Shown here: piece after piece, positions 43,831 to 57,260 of the stretch | Layout of the letters: every line of letters starts with the position of its first letter | Numbering within the stretch: the stretch's first letter is position 1 | NCBI GenBank assembly: GCA_034509735.1 | Contig: JACGWO010000001.1 | Span: 17,252,854-17,316,853, forward strand | DNA: 64,000 nucleotides | From: Sesamum alatum | Taxonomy: Eukaryota; Streptophyta; Magnoliopsida; Lamiales; Pedaliaceae | Direction: 5' to 3' | Program-made: the position numbers and the translations under genes | The notes under the pieces: model-generated | What the model was told of the DNA's origin: nothing | Database searches by the model: none | Seen by the model: the letters and a program-made list of their open reading frames with translations, nothing else

Positions 43831-44233
43831 TTTATTGGTAAAATGGCAAAAATGGACATGATACAATTAAAATCAAATAAGTTAATGTTTTTCACATAAT
43901 TTGTATTTAAAATTTTTTAAAATACTTTCATAAATAGTATACATTAGTTTAACTCCAAATAAAAAATTAATAATTTTTTTTTCAAAAAAAAATTGACAAA
44001 TTATTATCTTTAAACTTTTGCATCAAAATAATATTAACATTCATATTAGTCAAATATTGACATAGAATATAATTGATATATTTTTTTGTTAATTTCAATG
44101 ACTACTTTTAATATTATAACATATAATGTCTTGAAACTATATTTTTATTTTTTAGTAAATATAATATCAGTAGCGCGTTTTTCATAATTATAATAATTAA
44201 AAATTAATATTAATTATGTAATTAATGTTATAA
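43830..44233. other. AT-rich stretch, nothing recognised
   Basis: No ORF or repeat of note. Confidence 0.6.
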
Positions 44234-44530
44234 TCTATACTAATATCTATATTATTATATAAAAAACCCATTTTTTACTCACAAATAGCGGTTAATGACA
44301 CCGCCACACCACTTTTATGTAATGCCAAAAATAACCCTAAACTCATGTGATAACTACTTTATTTAACTTTTTAAATTTTATATTAATTCATAAATTAATT
44401 TTTCTTTATTTTTTTCTTTTTTTTAAATGTGATGTGTTAGTTTATATATTTTATTCTTATTTATAATATATTTTAAAATCTAAAAATTATTTATTATATT
44501 CATGCAGGAACGACGTGCCATGACAGCTAG
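44234..44530 (+). mobile_element. Small Helitron, copy 1 of the cluster
   Basis: 5' end TCTATACTAATATCTATATT after an A; 3' end with the AACGACGTGCC hairpin region and CTAG before T. Noncoding. It contains the family segment GCGGTTAATGACACCGC. Confidence 0.8.
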
Positions 44531-44629
44531 TATATATAAAGAAAACCCCCTCCACAGTCACAAACAGCGGTTAATGACACTGCTGCACCATTTTTTTGTA
44601 AAGTCGAAAATGCCCTTCAACCAATTATA
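44531..44629 (+). mobile_element. Helitron 5' fragment
   Basis: A 5'-region fragment of the same family (AAGAAAACCCCCTCCAC, AGCGGTTAATGACACTGC), squeezed between two complete copies. Confidence 0.6.
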
Positions 44630-44638
44630 TCTATACTT

Positions 44639-44911
44639 CTATACTAATATATAAAGAAAACCCCCTCCACATTCACAAACGGCGGTTAATGACACCGCTG
44701 CACCATTTTTTGGTAAATTCGAAAATGCTCTTCAACCAATTATAATATAAATAACTTATTCAACTTTCAAATTTTACAGTAATGGATAAAATAATTTCTT
44801 TTACTTTCCTTCTATGCTTTTTTTTAATGCTCTTATATAGAATAATACATTTTAAAGCACAAAAAAAATATTTGTTATATTTACGCAGGTACGGCGTGCC
44901 ACAACGGCTAA
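44639..44911 (+). mobile_element. Small Helitron, copy 2 of the cluster
   Basis: Starts TCTATACTAATATATAAAG and ends with GTACGGCGTGCC..GGCTAA before T. The ORF at 44,782-44,982 crosses its end and is not a gene. Confidence 0.75.
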
Positions 44912-44921
44912 TAAATTATAA

Positions 44922-45204
44922 TCTATACTATTATCTATATATATACTATTATATAAAAGAAATATATCTTTTTTACTCATAAATGACGGTTAATGACACC
45001 GGCCCACCATTTTTTGTAATGCCAAAAATAACCCTCAACTTTCTAAATTTTATATTAATTGATAAATTAATTTTTTCTATCTTTCCTTATTTTTTTTAAT
45101 GTGATGTGTTAGTTTATATATTTTGCTCTTATTTATAATATATTTTAGAGTGTAAAAAAATTATTTATTATATGCACGCAGGAACGGCGTGCCACGGTGG
45201 CTAG
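44922..45204 (+). mobile_element. Small Helitron, copy 3 of the cluster (complete form of the element at 1-163)
   Basis: Starts TCTATACTATTATCTATATA between A and T, and ends in a GCACGC / GCGTGC hairpin and CTAG before T. The duplicate block A' is first detectable inside this element at 45,041, only because the window cuts block A there. Confidence 0.82.
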
Positions 45205-45221
45205 TTATATAAATATGAGAG

Positions 45222-45498
45222 CACTACAAGAAAATAGTTTAATAGCAACGAAACAATTTGTTGTTGAAATCAACATCGAGCTAATTAGCAAGTAAAATTC
45301 TCGTTGCTAATCTACACTACTAATATATATTTTAAATAATTTGTTGCTAAACTTGTTAGCAAGTAAATTTTTGTTGCTAAATTCATTAGCAAGGAAATTT
45401 TTTATATTAAATAATGCATTAGCAACGGAAATTTTACTTGCTAATTAGCTCGACACTGATTTTTTTTCGTTGTTATCGAGTGTTTTTTTTTTGTAGTG
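45222..45498. mobile_element. Small CACTA element (A' copy)
   Basis: Counterpart of 181-464 with the same termini. The right flank is still GAA while the left is GAG. Confidence 0.87.
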
Positions 45499-45516
45499 GA
45501 AGAAGAGATCATATTT

Positions 45517-45739
<223 letters not shown>

Positions 45740-45964
45740 TTTTGTTGTAAAAAATATGTTTGTTGTGTTAAGGGTAAAATTGAAATATAGCAAATTAATA
45801 AGGTTATTTTTGTCTTATCAATTATTAATTGCATAGAGCTTATAAGATCTTATAAAAAAAAAAAAAGTTAGGAAAGTTAACTTTTTAAAAAATATCTTAT
45901 AGATCCAAAACATCTTATTTTGGGATCTTATAAGCTCTTTAAAAAAAATTTGCCAAACGGGACA

Positions 45965-47464
45965 CACTATAAAAAAATGCGGGAATTGAAACGGTAACAG
46001 GAACGGTTTTTTTAATTTTTGGAACAGTAAATAGTTCACTGGAACCATTTGGACTGAAATTAGGAATGGTTTTTGGCATACATTAGGTGTACCGTTCCTA
46101 ATTACCTTTGTATGTATAAATTTATAATTTTTGCATTTAGAACACCTTATAAACTTTAGGAACGGTAGCATCAAAATCAAATCGCGCAATTAGGAACGGT
46201 AGTTAGAACACCTTTTGGAATAGTCCCCTTATGTTGTAGATAAAATTTAGCATGGTGTCGCGCAATTAGAAACGGTTAGTTGTAGAGATTAGGATCGACA
46301 ACTGGAATATATTTTGTCGCGACCCGTAGGAACGGTTTAGCACTTTGGAATATCATTTTGGACCGGTTTTTGGTATTGTCGTTAGAACAAAATTCTAAGC
46401 ACGAAAGAATTGATTTTGGAATATATGTAGGCACGGTAAGAACCGTCTTTAGGAACGGTTGACTTGTAACACCATCCTCAAACTCCAGTGTCACACCCAG
46501 GACGTCTCGATCATACATCCATTTCCTCAACAGTCTTAACATGATTGGTCCTACGTATAATTCACAACAGTACGCAATTAACTGACGAGAGTATATTATA
46601 TATATATATATATACATGCAAAAATAATAGAATTTTGCATACTTACCTGAGCAAAACACCTATCAATATCAATGCAAAATTCACGCTCGGTAATTGATAT
46701 GTTCGATTTTTTCGTATAAAGAATCAAGGGGGGGGAGTTACAACAAAATGAGTTGGAAAATAAGTATAACAACAATGACAAAGAAGGGGGACATATATAT
46801 AGAAAATATTGGAACGGGCATTGGAATATTATTTGGAACACAAAACTAGCCATTGAAATATAGTCATTGTTCCAGCTTTAGGAACAGTATCAGGAGAGGA
46901 AACAGGAATGGTAATATTACTGTTGTAATATAGTCGTTAGCGCATATTAGGAACGGTATGAGGCACACCCAAAAAGACTGTTCCTACTTGGAGTAAAATT
47001 TGGAACGGTACTTGTAACAATATTGCACTTACTATATACCCACATTTTAGAACGGTAATTGCATTACATTTTTTCCCATGGCGTAAAAGGGTCTTTTGTA
47101 GGACTACATGTTGGAACGGTCAGCCCACCGGTCCAAATAGACCCATCCATTGGAACACATATGGTAACGGTAAGTGTTCCCGGTCGGCTGGCCGTTCAAA
47201 AATTTCACACATGTGTTCCAAATTGAAGTCCAAAATATATCAGGTCCCTTTAGGAACGGTTGTAGGTGTACAAATTGGCTCACCATTGTTGGCACTCTAA
47301 TAGGAATGGTCGGGCCGTTCCTATTAATTTGTATTACAATTAGCACGACTGTGATGTCATCAACGGTTTACCATTCCACCATTGTTCTTAGAACCGTTCC
47401 AATTTGGAACGGTAACTGGAACGGTCGTCTCTATCTGTTCCTATTCCCGCATTTTTTTGTAGTG
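45965..47464. mobile_element. CACTA element with GGAACGGT motifs (A' copy)
   Basis: Counterpart of 766-2276 with the same termini and the ACA target duplication (45,962-45,964 and 47,465-47,467). Several octamers have mutated (for example GGAACAGT, GGAATGGT). No transposase. Confidence 0.87.
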
Positions 47465-47736
47465 ACATCTTAAAAACTCTCAAACATCTTATAAAATATT
47501 TTGAAAAGCTTTTAAACTTAGCCAAACACCCTCTAAACGCTATACGATGAAGAGTGAACTTAACCCACTCTCCTATCTTTGTCGTTAAGGATTGTACATA
47601 GCGTCTCATGTTCTTACTCATATAATATGCATATTTGTAGATTTATGTTTTTAATTTCTAATTTATGTCATCCTTTCAACATCATCATCTTAGATTGGGA
47701 AGAAAGATACTTAGTTTCTGGGACCTATATTTCGTA

Positions 47737-48022
47737 GGAAAAATTGTAATTTTCGTCATGTAATTTAGAGAGGGTGGCAATTTTGGTCTTGTACGAATTG
47801 ATTTTCGTAATTTTGTCCTGTAACTTTAAAATTTTGTAATTTTCATCCTTTTTGGCCAGAAAATGCATGTGCCGGGCACGTGACCTTGATAATTGGGACT
47901 TCAAGGCCAAATGGGGCCAAAATTGCCAAATTTTCAAAGTTACATGACTAAATTACTAAAATCAATTCGTACAGACAAAAGTTGCCACCCCTTAAGTTAC
48001 AGTACAAACATTGCAATTTTTC
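47737..48022. repeat. Foldback element FB, A' copy 1
   Basis: Counterpart of 2551-2837. Confidence 0.68.
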
Positions 48023-48636
48023 ATAAAAAAAAACTCGTGCTATTTGCTGAATTATTTTTTACTCCTCATAAAGAAAATAAATTAATAATGTCTATAATTG
48101 AAAAATTAGAGTCTTAAAATATTTCTCAAGTTTCGTAAATCAACATGCCCCCAGCATGAGATTTGACGAAGGTTGTGTTGGAAAATAGACTATAAAAAGA
48201 ATTATTCTTACAATAAATTCACCTATTTTTACTCTTCTTAGAGTAAATAAATGAATAAAGTCCATACTTCAAAAAATTAGAGCCATAAATATACTATAAA
48301 AACTCATATTTTTTGATGAATTTTTTTTTACTCATAAAGAAAATAAATTAATAACCTCTTTTAATTAAAAAATTAGAGCTATAAAAAAATATTTTTCAAG
48401 CTTCACAAATTAATATGCCCCCAACATGGGATCTGGCGATGGTAGTGCTGAACAAATAGACTATAAAAATAATATTTTTAAAAATTCACCTTTTTTTTTA
48501 CCTCAGAGAAAATAAATCAATAAAGTCTATAATTCAAAGTTTTAGAACCATAGAAATATAATTTTGAAACCCCGCAAATCAATGCCCCTAGCATGGGGTG
48601 TCTTGAGGGCAATGCTGAATCAAGGGACTAAAAATA

Positions 48637-48905
48637 GAAAATTGTAATTTTCATCATGTAACTTAGGGGTGGCAATTTTGGTCCTACACGAATTGATTTT
48701 TGCAATTTAGTCCTGTAACTTTGAATAATCAGCAATTTTGGTCTTTTTGAGCCGGAAAAATGCATGTGGGTACATGACGTTTAAAAGGAATTTTTCGCCA
48801 GATGGGATCGAAATTGCCAAATTTTCAAAGTTATAAGACTAAATTTCAAAATCAATTCGTGCAGGACTAAAATTGCCACCCCCTCAAAATTATTGCAATT
48901 TTCCC
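48637..48905. repeat. Foldback element FB, A' copy 2
   Basis: Counterpart of 3453-3725, with small deletions at the centre. Confidence 0.66.
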
Positions 48906-50210
48906 TATTTCGTAAGAGTCTTCTCAAGTAGCTGTCGGCGCTCTTGTACTAATCTCTTTGAATGAATTTTAAGTTGTTTTTATTGTCTATGATCTTATAA
49001 TGATCATCGTATAGATTCTCCTCGAGGTCGAATTAAATCATGTCCTTTTCTAATACTTATTTTATATTATATGATTGACCAACTTTTTAAGATCACATAA
49101 GTTGATCGCATCCTTTTCGGATACATCTTGTTTCTATTGTCAGGCCATCTCCTCGAGGTTCGAGGTCAAATATATCAGTTATATCATCTTCAGATACACC
49201 TTCAGTTTATTTTTAGACCATCTCTTGGTGTCATATATATTGGTCATACCCTTTTTGGATACACCTTCATTTTATTTTAGACAACTCTTTGAGAACATTT
49301 GAGGGGATCGTACTCTATTCGAATATGCTTTATTTGATTTTTAGACCAGTTGTAATGTATTTTATTAAAATGCTTTTTAATGTTAATATTGTTTTTTCTT
49401 AAAATGCATTTAGACCAGTTGCAACTAATTTGGGATATGATATGATCAGCTAAGTTGATCATGGAGGTGTTTCAGTCAAGGTTGTTGTCCTCGCGTACTC
49501 AATCTAAAACTGTACTGAATGTTGATCGTCTTTAAAGCCTACACTCACATATTATAATTAAAAGAACGTTACAAATTTTTCAATGTTTAAATTAGATAAA
49601 TCAATCCAAAAATAATAAGTGTTGCAATAAATGTAGTCAACTTAAAATACTTGATAAAATAGGACGAAGTATTTATATATAGCTTCGATCAACTCAGACT
49701 AATCACATTAGTATGACGAGAAATATCGTAGAATTTAGATACAAAGGAAACAGTGGAACAATATGTGACAATGATGCATGGTGATCTATTTGGGTTGGAG
49801 TGGGGCTTGAGGTCGGGGTCGACATTGGGTGAATGCAATGTCAACGGAAAATATGTGAAAGGCTACTGCAACTCTAATTGATTCGGACCGAACCGAAATC
49901 AATCCAATCCATTTTGAATTCTTGACCCAATCCATTGAACTCAAAACTCATTTGGATCCAACCCAAAACCGACGCAATCAGCCCACTTGTTACAATTTGA
50001 ATGAAAATATGAGAAAAAGGCTAGTGTAACTCTAACTGGTCTTATTTAATTGAGATTGGATTCCGACTCAAACGGCCTAATGATAATCGATCTCACAGTT
50101 GGAGTTCAATTCTACTACACGAATACTTTACTGTATACATATACACATACTTACAGATTGATGAAAATACATATTCGCCTCATCTATTAGCATTTCTCAA
50201 CGCAGTTCAC

Positions 50211-50585
50211 ATGATGATTAAGGATAACAAGACGATCTCTAACAGAAGAATCAAATGGAGGTGCTGCATTACTGCAATGGCCGCTACGGCGGCACCGACA
50301 GTTGTCTACTACGCCAAGCTCGAGCGGAGAAAGGGAAACATAAACGGCAACTTCTTCTATCGTTTGAGGGTGCCCTACTCCGACTACCAAGGTTTCACTC
50401 AGGTCGTTAGTGATTGCAGTACGTCTGGGGATATTGGCATTAAATTTGTGGTGATGTTTCCTGATGAGTTACGTCGGAGTGGTCGTCCAGTGGATATAAC
50501 ATCGCCGGCGGGGAATCTACCTAACGGAGATACGTTGCTAGGGAACGAGAGAGCAAATGATGATTTTACGATAGTTTATTGTTAG
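50211..50585 (+). CDS. Unrecognised ORF, 124 codons (A' copy)
   Basis: Same length as the ORF at 5032, but with at least eight amino-acid differences and only about two silent ones. No family recognised. It may be a relic; the 3' flank continues with similar codon-like content. Confidence 0.3.
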   Translation: MMIKDNKTISNRRIKWRCCITAMAATAAPTVVYYAKLERRKGNINGNFFYRLRVPYSDYQGFTQVVSDCSTSGDIGIKFVVMFPDELRRSGRPVDITSPAGNLPNGDTLLGNERANDDFTIVYC

Positions 50586-51271
50586 AATGAAGAGAGGAAG
50601 AGGTATGATGAGAGGTTTGTGGTGGGGAAGTTTCCTGAAGCTTCAATGCCGCTCATGGAAAAGACTTATTTGTCTTGACGAGAACCTCACCCCACTTCAG
50701 GTTTTACTTACAGGAAATTCCAACGATCGATCGTACTTAATCATACCTTAATCAATTACATGATAAATGTATTATAATTATTATATATATTGAGTAATTG
50801 ATGTGCTATTTAAAAAAATAACCAATCATACTAATGCACTCTGTATGATTGGTTGGTCAGATCATGCTTGATTTAAGTAAGATTTTTTTCCTTATTTAGA
50901 GATAATTAAATTATTTAATTTGGTTCGATTTGTAATGCGAGAAATTTTCTATACTACTTTGTTATTATACATTGACGGTGATAGTAATGATCGATGTTTA
51001 TCAAAATTATAGTAGTTTTGCATTTGACGGGCTTTATTAATTAAGTTTGATCGATATGCAACCGAAAGATAGTTTTTTTCTTTTTTCTTTTTTTTGGGTA
51101 AGTTTTTTGAAAATTTTAAGTAAAATTTATAGATTGTATAATGTATACTATGTATTTTGATATAAATATAAAACTCACAAATAGATATAAAAAATCATAA
51201 GTTAATTATTAGAACTTGTCAATTTAAAATATTATAAGAGGTTATAAATAGATATTAAAATATAACATAGA

Positions 51272-51304
<33 letters not shown>

Positions 51305-51662
51305 CTTTAAGTTTATTTTTATATAAACTATCAAAGTTAAATATATAAATAAAAGTACCATAGTTTATTATTATCTAAAATAAATGTATGATATTAATTA
51401 ATAAATGTATGATATTAACATTTAATTTGGTCCAAACTTTCACAACCAAGTAAGGAAAACAATATGCCATTATGTGAAATTACAAACTCACTTTGAGTCG
51501 TTGCAGTCAAAGTCTTAAAAGGTATGTCACAATAATCTTACTAACATGATTTTGACTAGTTTTATGAGTCACATTCCAGTAAAAACATAGTCATATTGCT
51601 TTAATTATAATCACAATGCTTTATCCAAAACAAACATACCATAATTATAATAGACTAAACTA

Positions 51663-51747
51663 ATGTGCAAAATATGCGTAAAGAGCGACAAAGTGCAAAA
51701 TATGCGCAAAGAGCGACTAAATGCAAAATATGCGCCAAGAGCATATC
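51663..51747 (+). promoter_or_regulatory. Promoter tandem repeat upstream of the intact ZF-HD gene (three units)
   Basis: Three TGCAAAATATGCG-type units, as at 6393. The array is about 245-330 bp upstream of the TATA box. Confidence 0.55.
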
Positions 51748-51992
51748 ACTAATCTTGAAGAAGAAATAATTTTGACTCTCGACAAATTTACAGTTCACTA
51801 ATCCAAATGCATTGTTTTAGTATCACGTTCTAAATTTTTCAATACTAAGAGCATTACAACCCTAAGTCTATACATTTGACTAAATTATCATGAATTTATT
51901 CATTCAGTAAAAGAGATAGAGATGCTACTCACCAAAATTACATACTAAAATTGCATTTGCAACTTTTCAGCAGGACAACTTGCTGCGATTTG

Positions 51993-52000
51993 TATATAAA
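51993..52000 (+). promoter_or_regulatory. TATA box of the intact ZF-HD gene
   Basis: TATATAAA, 98-105 bp upstream of the ATG at 52,098. Confidence 0.65.
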
Positions 52001-52097
52001 CCCCTATCTGGTTCACTTCCATCAGAAACCCTGCAGTTTAGTTAAAATCAAAAGATTAGAAAAACCTGTTTTGCTATCATCTTTCTCTGCTGCTGAA

Positions 52098-52811
52098 ATG
52101 GCCACCAACAACATTTCCGAAGAAGCAAGGAGTGAAGTCCTTGTGATGTACAGAGAATGCCTGCACAACCATGCAGCAACAACCACACCCATGGCTTATA
52201 TTGTTGATGGTTGTGGTCTATTTGAGGCCAGCGGCCCAAATGGCATGGTCTGTGCTGCGTGTCGTTGCCACCGGAATTTCCACAGGCGACTAGAAGTGGA
52301 CATTCCTCATGCACAGATTCAAAATAACATCGCTTCCCAACAGCATGGCACGTCAACAAATCCTGTCCTGCTCCCACAGCCACAAGCCCATCAGCAAACG
52401 TCCACAAACCGTACAACTACTTCTGCACCGACCCCTGCAATTCCAGATCCAGTTCCACAGCCACAGTTTCATCCTCAGACATACACAAGACGTGCACAGA
52501 CTCCTGCACCAATAGGAAGGCAGGAAATGAATCGGCAAGTTCAGAGGTCGGAAGAGCCGGTTCAGGAGGCTAGTACACGACATACAGTGGAGACAGAGGC
52601 GACTCTGCGTAGAAGAAGGATAACCCGTGGACAAAGTGAAAGAATGAGGGTTATTGCAGAGAGCAACGGTTGGAAGATGTTCCGGGAGTATTCTAGGGAA
52701 GAAGTTAATCGTATATGTGCAGAGATTGGGATTACTAGAACAGTAATGAAAAATTGGATCTCCAACCACAGGCGTATACATGCAGCAGCAAGTAATCCTG
52801 AAGCTAACTAG
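52098..52811 (+). CDS. Zinc-finger homeodomain (ZF-HD) transcription factor, intact (237 aa)
   Basis: A plant-specific nuclear transcription factor. The finger (residues 18-63: C21, H25, C39, C52, C55, C57/H58, H62 as candidate ligands) mediates homo- and heterodimers. A flexible Pro/Gln/Thr-rich linker (about 65-170) follows. The homeodomain (about 171-230) has [33 protein letters not shown] and the recognition helix with W220 and N223. Single exon, as in the family. Length is normal for a small ZF-HD protein. The finger is divergent: T-T-T-P-M-A-Y replaces the usual Gly-rich segment after NHAA, and GCGLF replaces GCGEF. The start was chosen below the TATA box; an in-frame ATG at 51,951 would add 49 unlikely residues. 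This is the only copy in the window with both domains whole, and the most credible gene here. I cannot assign it to a named ZHD subgroup. Confidence 0.88.
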   Translation: MATNNISEEARSEVLVMYRECLHNHAATTTPMAYIVDGCGLFEASGPNGMVCAACRCHRNFHRRLEVDIPHAQIQNNIASQQHGTSTNPVLLPQPQAHQQTSTNRTTTSAPTPAIPDPVPQPQFHPQTYTRRAQTPAPIGRQEMNRQVQRSEEPVQEASTRHTVETEATLRRRRITRGQSERMRVIAESNGWKMFREYSREEVNRICAEIGITRTVMKNWISNHRRIHAAASNPEAN

Positions 52812-55690
52812 ACTCAGATTTGGTTTGAATAACTTCTTATTAGAAATTTCATTTCAACTTTCAAATAGAGTCAATAGTTTTAAGGTTTTTTTTGGATATT
52901 GTAATTTATATTTCTCTAGTTAGGTATTAAAAACTTTTGATCCTTTCTTCATTTTCCTATTCTCCAATTCAACTTAAATTAGATCGATACAAATGACTAG
53001 AAATAAGCTAATATTGAAGGTTCTTTGGCTTGCTTTTGACAACCAATATTTGGTTTCTCCAGTAATTGACTTGGAATCTGCTAAACATAATTCTGATGAA
53101 GATACAAATATACATTATTTTTGTGGAAAAAAATAGATAATGCGCTAAAAACAGACAACCAACTTTGTGCATTTCTTGTGCAGTCAAAGAGCTAGATGCT
53201 CTGGCCGCAACTTCTTGCCATTTTAAGGCAACAATCAGATTTATTTTGAATCGTACATGTACGGTAGTATCTTTCTCTCCCACGGACCACACAAATCACA
53301 GTATACATTAGACTAACAGAAAGGCCATTTGCCACAGTGTAAAAGGAAAGGAAAAGGAAAATGGTTATTTACCAGAGAACAGAAAATCACAAGACCGGAA
53401 AACCGGATGGTAAGCAAAAGCTGAAGGTTAAGGAACAAGATCCAAGTGTCTTTCAATAATATCAAATTCTTAACAAACGTCATGATACTACAGTGAACAG
53501 CTACTTCATTTAAGAGTTTAAGTAGACATAAAAAAGTAAATACATTATTCAGTATCAAATTTATGATACTTTAACGTGTTATACCTTTTTTATGTGCCTA
53601 ATCAACATACTAGAGTTATTGGATGCCCGTGTCTATTTTTTTCTTTTCTATTAATTTTTTGGACACATTTTGAAGTATCAAATGTGTATTTGTAAATACA
53701 GAATCCAAATATCAGAAGGAATCTTAAGGAACAAATCACCTTCAAACCACAAAACTGAAAACAAAACAAATATATGAAAAGAAAGCAAAACCTGCAACAA
53801 CAGGATGAGGACTAAGAACTCCACCGGTCGCAACAACCATAGCATCTGGCACAAAAAGTTGCATACAATTGCATGTCAGCAGCAGCAGCAAGACAAGCAA
53901 TGAGTGCTCGACACCTGAAGCTTCAGTTCAATATAGGTTACAAGTCCTCCTAAGGCATCAACAGCTTCTTTCGCTGTGACTATTCCAACAAAACCATACA
54001 AAGTCAGATATCCATGCTTGGAATTAGTAAAGAGACTATTCATCAATAAGGAAAACAGATATGTGACTGATGATTAATGATGATAAAATAGGATCCTGGA
54101 TTAGAACAGCGGTCAGATGAAGGCTCACTCATGTTAGGATGCTCCTATGGTCTGTAAGCATAGATTCTTCTCAGAACACGGACTCACATCCAAAGGCAAT
54201 TATGCTTCTCAGAAGCACAGATTGACTCTCAAAATCCATCTCATTTCAACTACAGATTACAAGACCAGCAAATCTATGCAGAATATAGTTTTCACAAATA
54301 TCCATTCATATTGTACGGGATTATGGACCGAAAACAAAGCTACAAAATTATGTAACAACCCTCGTAATTACGATCAGTACTTATAGAGATTTATAAAAGT
54401 AGGATAAAAGGAACTAAGTTTGAATTGATTTAAAAAATAAAAATGGTCACACAACACGTAACTGCATGTAAGAATCTTGATGATGGTCTGCATGTAAGAA
54501 TCTTGATGATGGTTGTTGATGAGGTTATTCCAGGAAAAATCACTCGAATAATTTAATCAACTAGCAACCCCTGTAATTCTCTATCCTACATTCTTTGGCT
54601 TGCAGCAACATCGTTCTCTTGGCATGACATGAGAAAGGAAGCATACTATGATGAACACTATCAATTAAAAGATTAATGTAATGATTAAAGATGACTAAAA
54701 AATAATGACAACTGGTTAATCCAATGCAACCAAAGTAGATAAGTTCAATAAATACTTCTTCTCACAAACATTTGGTATTTGGATGAAATGGAAACAATGA
54801 AATTAATATCTGATGCTTTTAAACTTGTTATTAAATAAATGACCACTGCACAGCTGAAATAATGATGGTGTTAACAAGATGACAAAAGCTTGATATGAAA
54901 CAATTGATCATAATCAATATTAATCCAATATGGTTCGCCAACATGTATCAGAATTAATGTATCCCAGTTCCTTTCACATAAATCGTCAAGGAATTTCAAT
55001 TTAATTCACCCGTCAATAAATATATTTCAGCCAAACAAGTCCATGTTAACCTATATCAAGATCTCCAACAAACAACATTCTAAATAAAGAACCCATCAAA
55101 CATAAGTCTAAGATTTTCAACTTGAAATTATATTCAAATGCCATATAAAGAATATTAAAAAATTATAAATTTTCTATTTATTAGTGAAAATAAATAATTG
55201 AAATCTTATAAAAGCAAACATGTAGACGTTACCAAATCTCAAGTTTTTTACTTGGAATGTTTAGGAAGATGTGTTTATGTGAAAGCTTAGATAGGAACTT
55301 AGTATGTTTTGATCATTAGTTTATGTTCTTCTTACTTCACTAATTTGATGTGAGTTTTCCTTATTCTAGTAACTTAGTTAACTCAAGCATATTCTATTAC
55401 TCCCTTGTCCACATGTGTGCATAAACGAGCGTGTGTAGGTTTTGTTAAAAATTAATAAGGTCCTTTTCTGAACTTGAAGTAATCATGAGTTATATAATTT
55501 CAATTATAACCATCCAAGCAATATGCTTCCTTGTTAGCGTCCAGTCCTTAAGTGGAGTAGGAACAATCTAAGAGCCAATAACGGTCAAACAATTTTTAAT
55601 CTGAAAGAGATCAAATTCGTATTCCATAGTCTAATATATTATACGAATTCATCGTTATTTGATGAGTGACTGAGAACACAAAGGGATATA
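52812..55690. other. Noncoding interval (A' copy of 7543-10,430)
   Basis: No confident gene. It carries the same faint exon-like pieces as copy A. About 20 bp of extra sequence near 52,940-52,965 and a missing 25 bp near 53,025 are the main differences. Confidence 0.4.
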
Positions 55691-55766
55691 ACTAAGTCCC
55701 AACAAAAGAAGTATGACAGACAAAGTATGCGTAAAGATTATAATTATAATGCACTAAACTAAAGTT

Positions 55767-55818
55767 ATGTGCAAAATATGCGTACAGAGCGACTATGTGA
55801 AAAATATGCGCAAAAAAT
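55767..55818 (+). promoter_or_regulatory. Promoter tandem repeat upstream of the A' finger-only gene (two units)
   Basis: Same two units as at 10,504. Confidence 0.5.
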
Positions 55819-56108
55819 ATATCACTAATCTTCAAGAAGAAATAAGTTTGTTTTCCCAAAAATACAGTTCGATAATCCATATGCACCCTTTTAGTATCAC
55901 GTTTGAAATTTTTCATACAAAGAGCATTACGACCTTAAGTCTATACATTTAAATTTCAATGTTCACATACATTTTGACTGAATTATAATGAATTTATACA
56001 TTCAGAAAAACAGATAGAGATACTGCACACTAAATTACATACTAAAATTGCACTTACAACTTTTCAGCAGGACAGCTCGCTGTGATTAGATTTTGGCAGA
56101 CTTGTGAA

Positions 56109-56114
56109 TATAAA
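56109..56114 (+). promoter_or_regulatory. TATA box of the A' finger-only gene
   Basis: TATAAA followed by CCCCTCTC, 106 bp upstream of the ATG at 56,220. Confidence 0.6.
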
Positions 56115-56219
56115 CCCCTCTCTAGTTCATTTCCATACACCTCCATCAGAAAGCCTGCAGTTTGGTTAAATCAAAAGATTAGAAAAACCTCTTTTGTTAT
56201 CATCTACCCTGCTGCTGAA

Positions 56220-56414
56220 ATGGCTACCAACAACATTTCCCAAGGAGCAAGGAGTGAAGTCCTTGTGATGTACAGAGAATGCCTGCACAACCATGCAGCA
56301 ACGACCACACCCATGGCTTATATTGTTGGTGGTTGTGGTCTATTTGAGGCCAGCGGCCCAAATGGCATGGTCTGTGCTGCGTGTCGCTGCCACCGGAATT
56401 TCCACAGGCAATGA
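56220..56414 (+). CDS. Finger-only ZF-HD derivative, MINI ZINC FINGER-like (64 aa)
   Basis: Contains the whole dimerisation finger (residues 18-63) and stops at once after CHRNFHRQ. The codon after Gln is TGA where the A copy has TTA, so the long tail of that copy is absent. Against the A copy the finger shows mainly silent differences (for example GCC/GCT, CGA/AGA, ACA/ACG) and one replacement (Y4 to N), consistent with constraint on the finger, though the numbers are tiny. As with MIF proteins, a dominant inhibitory partner of ZF-HD factors is a reasonable inference. Confidence 0.62.
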   Translation: MATNNISQGARSEVLVMYRECLHNHAATTTPMAYIVGGCGLFEASGPNGMVCAACRCHRNFHRQ

Positions 56415-57260
56415 TACTTCTCAGAAGCACAGATTGACTCTCAAAATCCAGAAATATTGCTCTTAAAGTTGTTCTTTTATGTAGTTAAAAGAAAAACAGA
56501 GCAGAATACTTGCACCAATCTCGTTCTAGAAATATTGCTCCAATAGCAAAGAATGCTTCAAATTTTGACCTTGGTTTGAGGGGAAAGATTCTAACTACTA
56601 ACATCAGGAACATTGCGAATGTCACATAATGACAAATGCAAGAAGCCTAGAAGAGATAAATTTTCCTGAAGGACATAGGACAAATGCAAGAAGCTCCAGG
56701 AGCATGATACTTATTAGAACGATCATTAGGAGAAGTATGTGAAAATTTCAAGTATATATTTGCTAACATTAAGAAAGTAAACTCAAATCTCAATAGAGTT
56801 TCATCTGATACTTATTGGTATATGCTACATGGATTCTTTTTTCCCCCTTAAATCAATCAGTTGTCTTATTTAAATCAAAGCAGAACGACTGAAATACTTC
56901 TTAAAGTAGTCTGTCAAATCCTAGAGCTTGTTTTCATGAACATAAATCAGGCTTCAATAACTAGAACCTGATTTTTCCTTTGTGATTTTTTTATTTTTTT
57001 CCTACGGTGGAAAACAAATAAAAAACTTAACAACTTCACATTACATTTAAAATCAATGATTACCTCAGAGTAATCCACTGATCTCGTCTGTGGAGAAAAG
57101 AAGACCAACACAAATAACTATTCTTAAATCAACAACCAAAATGAATTGATAACTTGTACTCAGCTGAAATACAACAAAGTATTAAGTACTAACAGAAAAA
57201 TCAATCACGCAACAGTTAAATACAGTTAACTTTGCTTGCGTACGTAAACGAAAGGCACAC
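56415..57260. other. Noncoding stretch (A' copy of 11,268-11,999)
   Basis: Nothing recognised beyond the small exon-like segment noted for copy A. Confidence 0.45.
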
